A stretch of DNA of 64,000 nucleotides from JAABUE01 sp037440925. GTDB taxonomy: Bacteria; Chloroflexota; Anaerolineae; Anaerolineales; Villigracilaceae. Made by a program: the position numbers and the translations under genes. The notes under the pieces are model-generated. The model was not told the DNA's origin, did not search any database, and saw nothing but the letters and a program-made list of their open reading frames with translations. The DNA lies in contig JBBITF010000004.1 in assembly GCA_037440925.1 (NCBI GenBank), positions 1 to 64,000 on the forward strand, in the 5' to 3' direction. This document shows, in pieces, positions 33,469-40,613 of this stretch (position 1 is the stretch's first letter; every line of letters begins with the position of its first letter).

Positions 33469-33687
33469 CTACAAGGGTTCGTGGCCGGGATTAGTGCCGC
33501 ACCAGGCACAAACCGGCTTTTCAAACTGGTTGCATTCTTGCGCGTTCGAGCAGCGACGGGCGCGAACGCGCGGCGGCTGGTCGGGAAGATGCTCGGCTGG
33601 GTAAACCACATCTACTTCCAGCGCAATCTCATGCCCGACATATTCGCAATACTTGACCTTCGACACTTGCCATTTCCGATAAGCCAT
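33469..33687 (-). CDS. Small Cys-containing conserved-looking protein, 72 aa
   Basis: It has a GGAGG ribosome site (in CGGAGGTTGCA) before the start and a terminator downstream. The first half (KYCEYVGHEIALEVDVVYPAEHL) looks like two beta strands. The second half (ARRCSNAQECNQFEKPVCAWCGTNPGHEPL) has four Cys that could bind one metal, with a conspicuous CGTNPGHEP ending. I recall similar short ORFs in Anaerolineae but no assigned function. Composition and signals make it a credible gene. Confidence 0.7.
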   Translation of the reverse strand: MAYRKWQVSKVKYCEYVGHEIALEVDVVYPAEHLPDQPPRVRARRCSNAQECNQFEKPVCAWCGTNPGHEPL

Positions 33688-33817
33688 TGCAACCTCCGAC
33701 CAATTCCAATAATAGTGTATCCATTTTTGCGGTCAGTTACCAGTGACAGGCGTCACAAATGAACGTGACGAATCGCCTTATTTGGATGACATATCTCCCA
33801 ATTGTGGGCTTCCCCTC

Positions 33818-35020
33818 CTAGCGCCAGACAAGCCGTAAGACCTGCCCACTGTCGCTGGCGAGATAGACCTCGCCGGCCTCATCCTGCCCAAAGGTGGTGA
33901 CGGTCAACCTCGTTTCAAACAGGACCTGCGTCTGCCACTGACCATCGGCGTCCAGCAGTCCCCAGACCGTTCCCCGGCAATAATCGGCGTACAGGTAAAT
34001 GCCCTGCCATTCCGGCATCGCGCCGCGGTAGACCACGCCGCCCGTCACCGAACAGCCGCGATCGTGACCATATTCTGCCACGGGTGGAATCAACTCCACG
34101 CCCAGCGGTGGAAAGCCTCGGAAGTAATGCGTCCCTTCGTAATAGTCCCAGCCAAAGTTGAGCGCACCGCTAGAGCCGGCAGGCACAAAATTGATTTCTT
34201 CCCACTTGTCTTGTCCTACATCAGCGATGTATACATCTCCGTTGGCACGGTCTATAGCAATGCGCCAGGGATTACGCAGGCCATACGCCCATATCTCACT
34301 GCCAGAAGCATTCTCCGGCGGGATAGCATACGGCTCGGCCGAGTCTACATCCAGGCGCAGGATTTTGCCCAGCAGAGAATTCAAGTTTTGCGCGTTGCCA
34401 AACGGGTCGCCCGAAGAGCCGCCATCGCCCAGGCCGGCATACAAATAACCATCCAAACCAAAGACCAGCGCGCCGCCGTTGTGGTTGGCAAAGGGCTGAT
34501 TCACGCGCAGTAAGACGCTTTCGCTGGCAGGGTCAGCCAGGCCGAGTTGGGGAGACGCCTGGAAGCGGGCGATGACCGTGTTCCCGTCGCGGTCGGTGTA
34601 GTTGACGTAGAAGAAGCCGTTTTCCACGTAGCGCGGGTGAAAGGCCAGGCCGAGCAGTCCCTGTTCGTTGCCTTGGCTGCCCACGCGCTCGCTGATGTCG
34701 AGGAAGGGGATGGAGAGCACCTGCCCGTCTTGCAGGATGCGGATGCGCCCGGCCTTCTCAACGATGTACAATCGCCCGGAACCATCGTTGGCGCTTTGAA
34801 TGTCTACCGGGCGCTCCAGGCTGGCGGCGACCGTCTGCCAGGTATACAACGCCGGATCGGGGAAGGCGGTCGCATTCGCCAGGGGCGGGGTGGGGGGCGG
34901 CGTATCGGTTGTGAGCAGGGCGGCGGCGGTGGCTGCTGGGGTGAGAGGAGGCGCGGGCGTCAATGGGGCGCAGGCTGCCGCCAGGGACAGCGTCAGGAGG
35001 AGGGCCGCTATCTGTCGCAT
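33818..35020 (-). CDS. PQQ-type glucose/sorbosone dehydrogenase lipoprotein
   Basis: 400 aa. The lipobox AAAC (Cys17) is followed by a Pro/Thr linker. The rest is a six-bladed beta-propeller of the soluble aldose sugar dehydrogenase (GSDH) family: RPVDIQSANDGSGRLYIVEKAGRIRI, GLLGLAFHP, NHNGGALVFGLDGYLYAGLGDGG, YGLRNPWRIAIDR and WEEINFV. It would oxidise sugars outside the membrane if PQQ is available. No PQQ synthesis gene is in the window. GSDH-family proteins without proven activity are common, so enzymatic function is only probable. It starts 7 nt after the stop of the DUF1232 gene. Confidence 0.9.
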   Translation of the reverse strand: MRQIAALLLTLSLAAACAPLTPAPPLTPAATAAALLTTDTPPPTPPLANATAFPDPALYTWQTVAASLERPVDIQSANDGSGRLYIVEKAGRIRILQDGQVLSIPFLDISERVGSQGNEQGLLGLAFHPRYVENGFFYVNYTDRDGNTVIARFQASPQLGLADPASESVLLRVNQPFANHNGGALVFGLDGYLYAGLGDGGSSGDPFGNAQNLNSLLGKILRLDVDSAEPYAIPPENASGSEIWAYGLRNPWRIAIDRANGDVYIADVGQDKWEEINFVPAGSSGALNFGWDYYEGTHYFRGFPPLGVELIPPVAEYGHDRGCSVTGGVVYRGAMPEWQGIYLYADYCRGTVWGLLDADGQWQTQVLFETRLTVTTFGQDEAGEVYLASDSGQVLRLVWR

Positions 35021-35027
35021 TCGTCCC

Positions 35028-35393
35028 TTATTTCTCGTCCACGTCTACGGTTTCGCCGTCTACCACATCATCTCCCGATTCCACGATGTCCATGTTGCTG
35101 GTCAGTTGCTGCATATGTTCCTGCACCACGTTGGGGGGACAGAATTCCACAAACAGATACGCGCCCAGCGAGACGATGGCTACGTCGTCCAGGGCGCTGA
35201 CGCCGGGGATGACGGAGATCAGGTCGAAGGGGAAGAACAGGTAAACCAGCGACGCTACCGGCAGCAGTTTGAGCAGCGGGTTGACGCGCCGGTCAGCCAT
35301 CAAGCGCACGATCAATTTGAGACGCAGCGCCAGGTCGCGGAACACACCGCCACCAGGCGAGACGATAATATCGCCAGATTTTTTGTTTGCCAT
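35028..35393 (-). CDS. DUF1232 (YkvA-like) membrane protein
   Basis: 121 aa. ATG 35393 is chosen for its AAGGAGA site; an upstream ATG adds an unlikely 11 residues. The DUF1232 core is RLIADRRVNPLLKLLP-like: here RLMADRRVNPLLKLLPVASLVYLFFPFDLISVIPG followed by LDDVAIVSLGAYLFVEFCP. It has two hydrophobic segments and an acidic C-terminal tail (VVDGETVDVDEK). The function of this family is not established. Same transcript as the sugar dehydrogenase, which begins just downstream. Confidence 0.88.
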   Translation of the reverse strand: MANKKSGDIIVSPGGGVFRDLALRLKLIVRLMADRRVNPLLKLLPVASLVYLFFPFDLISVIPGVSALDDVAIVSLGAYLFVEFCPPNVVQEHMQQLTSNMDIVESGDDVVDGETVDVDEK

Positions 35394-35512
35394 GCCAATC
35401 TCCTTGTGAAAACAGGCTGTTCCCAATTATAAAGCACATGCGCGCAACTTTTGTGGAGATTGCTCATCTAATTCAGAGAAACAAACGAAACATCCTTCAG
35501 GAGAATTTTGTT

Positions 35513-35917
35513 ATGGAAATGATCATTGATTTCCCCGGCGGCGCGCGCGTAGATGCGCATTTTGGCCCGTACACTGTGGCAACCGACCAACCCCCGGCCG
35601 GCGGCGGGGAGGGCTCGGCGCCGACACCGTTTGCAGTGTTTTTGGCTTCCATTGGCACCTGTGCAGGCATCTATGTGTTGGGCTTTTGCCGTCAGCGCGG
35701 CCTGCCCACCGACGGCATCCGCATCGTGCAGCGTATGTTCAGCAACCCCATGACGGGCATGGTCGGCAAGGTCGAATTAGAAATTCAGGTGCCGCCTACC
35801 TTCCCTGAGAAGTATCGCCCGTCGCTCATCCGCTCGGCGGAATTGTGCGCGGTCAAGAAACACTTCGAGCAGCCGCCCGTTTTCGAGATCACGACCAAAG
35901 AAGTGGAACTGGCCTGA
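35513..35917 (+). CDS. OsmC family protein
   Basis: 134 aa. The ATG at 35513 follows TCAGGAG. The OsmC fold is shown by FAVFLASIGTCAGIYVLGFCRQRG (first Cys) and RSAELCAVKKHFEQPP (second Cys region). Members with two Cys reduce organic hydroperoxides; others are uncharacterised. The SIGTCAGIY spacing is that of the peroxide-active Cys in Ohr/OsmC, though an additional Cys (GFC) also lies nearby. It is monocistronic between a divergent gene and the NYN gene. Confidence 0.88.
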   Translation: MEMIIDFPGGARVDAHFGPYTVATDQPPAGGGEGSAPTPFAVFLASIGTCAGIYVLGFCRQRGLPTDGIRIVQRMFSNPMTGMVGKVELEIQVPPTFPEKYRPSLIRSAELCAVKKHFEQPPVFEITTKEVELA

Positions 35918-35998
35918 TTTTTCTATCGCCTGTTGTCTTTCTTTCTCCTTCCTTCTTTGCCTATGGAAAGTAAGGAAGGGGAAAGAACGCTTAAATGG

Positions 35999-36004
35999 TA
36001 AAAT
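35999..36004 (+). promoter_or_regulatory. -10 box TAAAAT of a leaderless gene
   Basis: TAAAAT with six bases (TCGCCC) to ATG 36011. Confidence 0.55.
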
Positions 36005-36010
36005 TCGCCC

Positions 36011-36481
36011 ATGCCTTACCTGGTGGACGGTCATAACCTGATCCCTAAAGCCGGGCTGCGCCTGGATTCGCCGGATGACGAAATGAAACTGGTGGCCCTG
36101 TTGCAGGAATTCTGCCGCTTGCATCGCAGGCAGGTAGAGGTGTACTTCGACGGCGCGCCAGCCGGTCAGGCCGGGACCCGCAAGCTGGGAGCTGTTAAAG
36201 CGACCTTTGTCCGCACCGGAACGACTGCCGACGCTGCCATCGCACAGCGGCTCAAACGCTTGGGGCGCGCGGCGCGCAACTGGACGGTGGTCAGTTCCGA
36301 CCGCCAGGTGCAGGCCGAAGCGCGCGCTGTCCATGCCGAGGCGCTTACCTCCGAGGCGTTTGCCCGTCTGCTACAACCCAGCGAGAAACCTCCCGCCTCG
36401 ACCGCTGAGCGCCCACTCTCCCCAAATGAAGTGGAAGAGTGGTTGAATTTATTCCGTTCGAGAGGACATCGTACAGAGTAG
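36011..36481 (+). CDS. NYN domain (YacP-like) ribonuclease-type protein
   Basis: 156 aa. The PIN-like NYN fold starts at the very N-terminus with YLVDGHNLIP (catalytic Asp and Asn), then VEVYFDGAP, FVRTGTTADAAIAQRL and WTVVSSDRQVQAEARA, each contributing an acidic residue to the metal site. The C-terminal 35 residues (PSEKPPASTAERPLSPNEVEEWLNLF) form a short tail helix of the kind found in YacP/Rae1-type ribosome-associated ribonucleases. It probably acts on RNA; the target is unknown. No ribosome site, consistent with a leaderless mRNA. Confidence 0.87.
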   Translation: MPYLVDGHNLIPKAGLRLDSPDDEMKLVALLQEFCRLHRRQVEVYFDGAPAGQAGTRKLGAVKATFVRTGTTADAAIAQRLKRLGRAARNWTVVSSDRQVQAEARAVHAEALTSEAFARLLQPSEKPPASTAERPLSPNEVEEWLNLFRSRGHRTE

Positions 36482-36571
36482 GGCAATTAGGGGAGACAAA
36501 AGTGGACAAATTTGCTCAAATTTCTAATCTAACGTTAATGTAAATCAGACTGTTTTGGTGTATAGTAGGGT

Positions 36572-36718
36572 CAACGACACCTGCCCTCCCTTTTTATTGG
36601 TATCTAGGTGTCTGCCACCGAACAAAGTGTCTTAGCATGTCCCCCCCATGCTAAACAGGCGGTGGTGTCCCTCCCCCCTCAAGACCAACAGGCGCTGTTG
36701 CGCCTGTTGGTCTTTAAT
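36572..36718 (+). ncRNA. Candidate structured small RNA with C-rich loops
   Basis: An extended -10 (TGTATAGT, ending 36566) precedes about 145 nt with no ORF. Features in order: GACACCTGCC; GCCACCG (36614-36620), which pairs with CGGTGG (36660-36665); an inner perfect hairpin TTAGCATG/CATGCTAA with a TCCCCCC loop (36632-36654); a CCCTCCCCCC single-stranded stretch; and the 15-bp terminal hairpin at 36681-36714. C-rich loops able to pair with GGAGG ribosome sites are a hallmark of some regulatory RNAs. The RNA is inferred from structure alone. A leader or attenuator is unlikely, as the next gene is about 440 nt away. Confidence 0.4.
36681..36714. terminator. Perfect 15-bp hairpin, probable terminator
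   Basis: Stem AAGACCAACAGGCGC/GCGCCTGTTGGTCTT with a TGTT loop. It is followed by TAATTA rather than a long T run, so termination strength is uncertain; it would work in both directions. Confidence 0.65.
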
Positions 36719-36830
36719 TACGCCTGCTGAGGCATATGCAGTATGCACGCGTACTATGGTACACTCTATACTATACCAAACTTATACAAATCATTGCACC
36801 CTTAACTATTCTACTGCAAGAACAGAAAAT

Positions 36831-37120
36831 CTCAACGCAAAGACGCCAAGGCCCAAAGAAAATGAAATTTCCAATCCAAAATTTTCTTTCTATTTGAATA
36901 ATGCAGAAAAAAGGTAACTATTCAGGCATCGCTGGCCTGGATTGCCAAATCCAGGCTGAACTGGGCAAAATTACTTTGTAAACCGTTGGATTTGGCAATC
37001 CAACGGAGCAATAGGGCAATTTTAAAGTCTTCTCCGACAGGCGGTTAGGGCCTGCTGAATAGTTACGAAAAAAGAAATAGACCTTAAAAATCTTGGCGGC
37101 TTTGCGCCTTTGCGTTAGAA
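36831..37120. repeat. Inverted repeat (AACGCAAAG family) enclosing a MITE
   Basis: The left arm is near AACGCAAAGACGCCAAG (36834) and the right arm near CTTGGCGGCTTTGCGCCTTTGCGTT (37094-37118). The arms pair over AACGCAAAG and CGCCAAG. The spacer holds AT-rich DNA and the 153-bp element at 36914. From 36719 to 36830 I see no gene or clear signal. Confidence 0.55.
36906..37074. mobile_element. 153-bp MITE with terminal inverted repeats and 8-bp target duplication
   Basis: The element is 36914-37066, beginning GTAACTATTCAG and ending CTGAATAGTTAC (perfect 12-bp terminal inverted repeats). It is bounded on both sides by GAAAAAAG (36906-36913 and 37067-37074). It has no ORF. Internal sequence includes a large inverted repeat around TTGGATTTGGCAATCCAA. 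GTAA-type ends with 8-bp duplications fit IS66-family transposition (family knowledge), so mobilisation by an IS66-like transposase elsewhere in the genome is a reasonable guess. Confidence 0.88.
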
Positions 37121-37153
37121 ACGCTTTTTTGCAACAGAGTCATTCGATGTCAG

Positions 37154-37486
37154 ATGACTGATTGGAAAACACAAGTCCAACAAGAATTTGAACGCGCCAA
37201 AGCCGCCCGCGATCGAGGCAACGAGGGGCAGGCACGGGTATGCGCCCGTCGCGCAGCCGGCATTGCCATCCGTCAGTATTACGCCCGGCAAGGAAAAAGT
37301 CTCCGCACATCCAGCGCCTATGACTTACTCACCCTGCTCAGGGATGATCCCAATATCACGCCGGGCCTTAAACAGGCTGCCTCTCATTTGACCCTGCGGG
37401 TCAACACAGCGTTCATGTTACCCGTCCAGGTAGACCTACTCGAAGAGGCGCACAAGTTATGTGAAGAATTACTGGGGAGACTCTGA
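37154..37486 (+). CDS. Small all-helical hypothetical protein, HEPN-like
   Basis: 110 aa. It begins MTDWKTQVQQEFERAKAARDRGNEGQARVCARRAAG and continues with helices AIRQYYARQG, SAYDLLTLLRDDP and GLKQAASHLTLRVN to a C-terminal LLEEAHKLCEELLGRL. The four-helix pattern and the 'accumulated as paired helices' layout recall HEPN domains, but the HEPN ribonuclease motif (R-x4-6-H) is not clear and no MNT partner sits beside it. Function unknown. It probably heads the transcript to the membrane protein and gyrB, with a TAAAAT box of its own for the next gene. Confidence 0.7.
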   Translation: MTDWKTQVQQEFERAKAARDRGNEGQARVCARRAAGIAIRQYYARQGKSLRTSSAYDLLTLLRDDPNITPGLKQAASHLTLRVNTAFMLPVQVDLLEEAHKLCEELLGRL

Positions 37487-37533
37487 GCGCAAATCTGAAA
37501 ATAGATTTTCATGCATGGTAAAATCAAAAAGTT

Positions 37534-38538
37534 ATGGGAAAAGAGCAACAGCAAACTCTACCTCCACCGCCCGGAGTGATCGGTTCACTTAAATCGGGCT
37601 TCGATACCATTGCTTCTCATGTGGCGGTAATTGCCCTGCCCTTGATGCTGGACCTGTGGCTGTGGCTGGGGCCACACTTGCGCGTAGATCATCTCTTCCA
37701 GCCACTCTTCGATGAGATACTTCGCTATTCTGCCTCGAGCGGCATCCCAGCCGCCGATATAGCACGCGCTCAGGAGGTATATGCAGCCTTGTCCATCGAG
37801 TTGCAAAAATTCAACCTAATGAGCATGTTGCGCACGTTTCCAGTTGGCGTGTTTAGCCTGATGAGCAGCAAGATGCCTGTCGAAACACCTTTTGGCGCTG
37901 CTTTGATGATTTATGTAAATTCCCCACTTGCCCTGATAGGGTGGACGATCTTGCTCACGCTGTCAGGATGGATATTGGGAGGATTGTTTTTTCGGTGGGT
38001 ATCCATTGTGGTGGCAGACCCATCCAAACCAACTGCATTGCAGCTGAAATATTACGTGATTCAAACGGTGTTATTTTCTCTGCTATGGCTTTTTCTGATG
38101 TTCTTGTTTGGCATCCCGTTTTCGATGACGTTGACAGCGGGGCTGCTTACCAATCCTGTACTTGCACAAGGTATTCTCTTGATTGCAGCGCTGTTGTCCA
38201 TGTGGCTGGTGGTGCCTTTGTTCTTTACTCCACATGGCATTTTCATGCGGCAGGAGAATGCGTTTGCTTCAATTTATACCAGTTTGCGCCTGGCGCGATA
38301 CACCCTGCCTACCAGTAGTTTGTTCATTATGACCGTGTTTCTGATTGCCTATGGGTTGGATTATCTGTGGAATATTCCCCCTGCCAACTCGTGGATGGCC
38401 TTGGTCGGGATTACCGGCCATGCCTTTATTACCACGTCGTTACTGGCAGCCAGTTTCATTTACTACCGCGATATGCACATCTGGTTGCAAACTGTTTTTG
38501 CAAAAATGAAAACGAATACGCCGCCGCAATCAGCGTAA
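37534..38538 (+). CDS. Polytopic membrane protein of unknown function
   Basis: 334 aa with about six hydrophobic helices spread over residues 25-320 and a Lys/Pro-rich cytoplasmic tail. Segments such as WTILLTLSGWILGGLFFRW, VVPLFFTPHGIFMRQENAF and SLRLARYTLPTSSLF resemble glycerophosphoryl-diester or DUF-type membrane scaffolds, without a catalytic motif I can name. TAAAAT (37519-37524) lies nine bases before the start, giving a leader of only a few nucleotides. It is followed after 19 nt by gyrB, so probably cotranscribed. Confidence 0.82.
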   Translation: MGKEQQQTLPPPPGVIGSLKSGFDTIASHVAVIALPLMLDLWLWLGPHLRVDHLFQPLFDEILRYSASSGIPAADIARAQEVYAALSIELQKFNLMSMLRTFPVGVFSLMSSKMPVETPFGAALMIYVNSPLALIGWTILLTLSGWILGGLFFRWVSIVVADPSKPTALQLKYYVIQTVLFSLLWLFLMFLFGIPFSMTLTAGLLTNPVLAQGILLIAALLSMWLVVPLFFTPHGIFMRQENAFASIYTSLRLARYTLPTSSLFIMTVFLIAYGLDYLWNIPPANSWMALVGITGHAFITTSLLAASFIYYRDMHIWLQTVFAKMKTNTPPQSA

Positions 38539-38557
38539 TAAGCCTTTGGAGGTCTTT

Positions 38558-40468
38558 GTGGTTCAACCGAACGGAAGTTACGAAGCAGAAAATATCCAGG
38601 TTTTGGAGGGTTTAGAGGCTGTCCGACGACGGCCGGGCATGTATGTGGGCGGAACAGACATCAAAGCGCTGCATCACCTGGTCTATGAGGTTGTAGACAA
38701 CTCGATTGACGAGGCGCTGGCAGGGGCCTGCACGCGCATTGAGATTATCATCCATCCCGATAGCAGCGTCACAGTAGAGGATAATGGACGGGGCATTCCG
38801 GTGGGGATTCATCCGCAAATGAAAAAATCAGCCCTGGAAGTGGTGATGACCACGTTGCACGCAGGCGGCAAGTTTGGCGGGGGTGGCTATAAAGTGTCTG
38901 GAGGTTTGCACGGAGTGGGCGTGAGCGCGGTCAATGCGCTTTCGGAATGGTGTGAGGTGGAAGTGCGGCGCGAAGGCCTGATCCACTTCCAGCGTTTCGA
39001 GCGCGGTCGCCCGCTGGAAGCGGTAAAGGTCATCGGTAAGACCAAAGCCGGGGAAAGCGGCACCAAGACCACGTTCAAGTTCGACGCGGAGATTTTCAAG
39101 GGGGATCTCGACTATAAATTCGATACGTTGACCCAGCGACTGCGGGAGATGGCATTCGTCACGCGCGGTGTCACCATTCATTTCCGTGACGAACGCAACG
39201 ACCGCGAGATGACGTTCTACTTCGAGGGCGGTATCATCTCCTTTGTCCGTTACTTGAATCGCAACCGCGAGACGCTGCATCCGGCGGTTTACGTCGAGAA
39301 GGAAATCGAAGGCATCGGTATCGAGGCTGCCATTCAGTATACGGATGCATATACCGAATCGGTCTATTCTTTTGCAAACACCATCAATACCATAGATGGC
39401 GGCACGCACTTGACCGGTCTGCGCAGCGCCCTGACGCGCGTGATCAACGATTTTGCCCGCAAAAACGGCTTGCTCAAAGACGCCGATGCAAATTTCTCTG
39501 GCGACGATACGCGCGAAGGCTTGACCGCTATTGTCTCGGTGAAACATCCCGACCCGCAATTCGAGAGCCAGACCAAGGTCAAGTTGATGAACGCAGAGGT
39601 GCAGACCTATGTGCAGCAGGTAGTGGCCGAGGCTTTCAACACTTTCTTGGAAGAAAATCCTCAAGCGGCTAAAGCCATCGTACAAAAATGTCTGACCTCT
39701 GCCCGCGCGCGCGATGCCGCCCGAAAGGCGCGCGACTTGGTCATCCGCAAATCGGCGCTCGAGTCGCTTACGCTGCCGGGCAAACTCGCCGATTGCTCTG
39801 AACGCGATTCGTCCAAGACCGAGTTGTATATCGTGGAGGGCGACTCGGCCGGCGGAAGCGCAAAACAAGGCCGCGACCGGCATTTTCAAGCCATCTTGCC
39901 CTTACGAGGCAAAATTCTCAATACCGAGCGCGCCCGCCTGGATAAAATTTTGGGCAACAATGAGGTCAAGGCGCTCATTTCGGCGCTTGGCACCGGCATC
40001 GGGGATAACTTTGACCTCCAAGGGTTGCGTTATGGGCGGGTCATCGTTATGACGGATGCTGACGTAGATGGAAGCCATATCCGCACTTTATTATTGACCT
40101 TCTTCTTCCGTTACATGCCGGAATTGATCGAAAACGGTCACTTGTTCATTGCCCAGCCGCCCTTATATCGTGTAGCGTACAAGAACCAGGTCAAATATGC
40201 TTATACGGATGCCGAGAAGGACAAAATCATCAAAGAGTTGGGGAATGAAAAAGCAACCTTACAGCGTTACAAAGGTCTGGGCGAAATGAACCCTGAGCAG
40301 TTATGGGAAACGACCATGAACCCGAAAAACCGCACCCTGTTGATGGTGACCGTGGAGGACGCCGCCGAAGCTGACCGCACCTTCGACATGCTCATGGGCG
40401 ATGCGGTGGATCCACGCCGCCGCTTTATCCAAACCCATGCCCGCAGCGTCCGCAACCTGGATATTTAG
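38558..40468 (+). CDS. gyrB: DNA gyrase subunit B
   Basis: 636 aa from GTG 38558, which has GGAGG five bases upstream; the in-frame TTG 38546 overlaps that site. The GHKL ATPase part has RRRPGMYVGG, VDNSIDEALAG, VEDNGRGIPV and GLHGVGVSAVNALSEW. The TOPRIM part has VEGDSAGGSAKQGRDR and DADVDGSHIRTLLLTFFFR, and the C-terminal tail is MNPEQLWETTMNP. Its length matches type II gyrase/ParE of the Gram-positive type. Lacking gyrA nearby, ParE cannot be excluded, but the motifs fit GyrB. Confidence 0.94.
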   Translation: MVQPNGSYEAENIQVLEGLEAVRRRPGMYVGGTDIKALHHLVYEVVDNSIDEALAGACTRIEIIIHPDSSVTVEDNGRGIPVGIHPQMKKSALEVVMTTLHAGGKFGGGGYKVSGGLHGVGVSAVNALSEWCEVEVRREGLIHFQRFERGRPLEAVKVIGKTKAGESGTKTTFKFDAEIFKGDLDYKFDTLTQRLREMAFVTRGVTIHFRDERNDREMTFYFEGGIISFVRYLNRNRETLHPAVYVEKEIEGIGIEAAIQYTDAYTESVYSFANTINTIDGGTHLTGLRSALTRVINDFARKNGLLKDADANFSGDDTREGLTAIVSVKHPDPQFESQTKVKLMNAEVQTYVQQVVAEAFNTFLEENPQAAKAIVQKCLTSARARDAARKARDLVIRKSALESLTLPGKLADCSERDSSKTELYIVEGDSAGGSAKQGRDRHFQAILPLRGKILNTERARLDKILGNNEVKALISALGTGIGDNFDLQGLRYGRVIVMTDADVDGSHIRTLLLTFFFRYMPELIENGHLFIAQPPLYRVAYKNQVKYAYTDAEKDKIIKELGNEKATLQRYKGLGEMNPEQLWETTMNPKNRTLLMVTVEDAAEADRTFDMLMGDAVDPRRRFIQTHARSVRNLDI

Positions 40469-40479
40469 CCGCCGCCCGC

Positions 40480-40510
40480 AAAAAGACCATCCAAGGGATT
40501 GGTCTTTTTT
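40480..40510 (+). terminator. Rho-independent terminator of gyrB
   Basis: AAAAAGACCA/TGGTCTTTTTT hairpin with a loop of about 10 nt, ending in a T run. Confidence 0.88.
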
Positions 40511-40613
40511 GTCCCACGATACTGCTGGCTTTGTTATGAAAGTAACATTTATTCGACTCAGAATATCGTTTAGAATTATCTTAGTTGACCTTTGACGGAC
40601 ATCGTTTCAGGCT

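Noticed and set aside
36648..36917. 89-codon frame in the non-coding stretch
   Set aside because: It crosses the terminator hairpin and the AT-rich region, with composition unlike coding DNA here.
37154..37486. HEPN/MNT toxin-antitoxin module
   Set aside because: The HEPN motif is not clear and there is no nucleotidyltransferase partner on either side.
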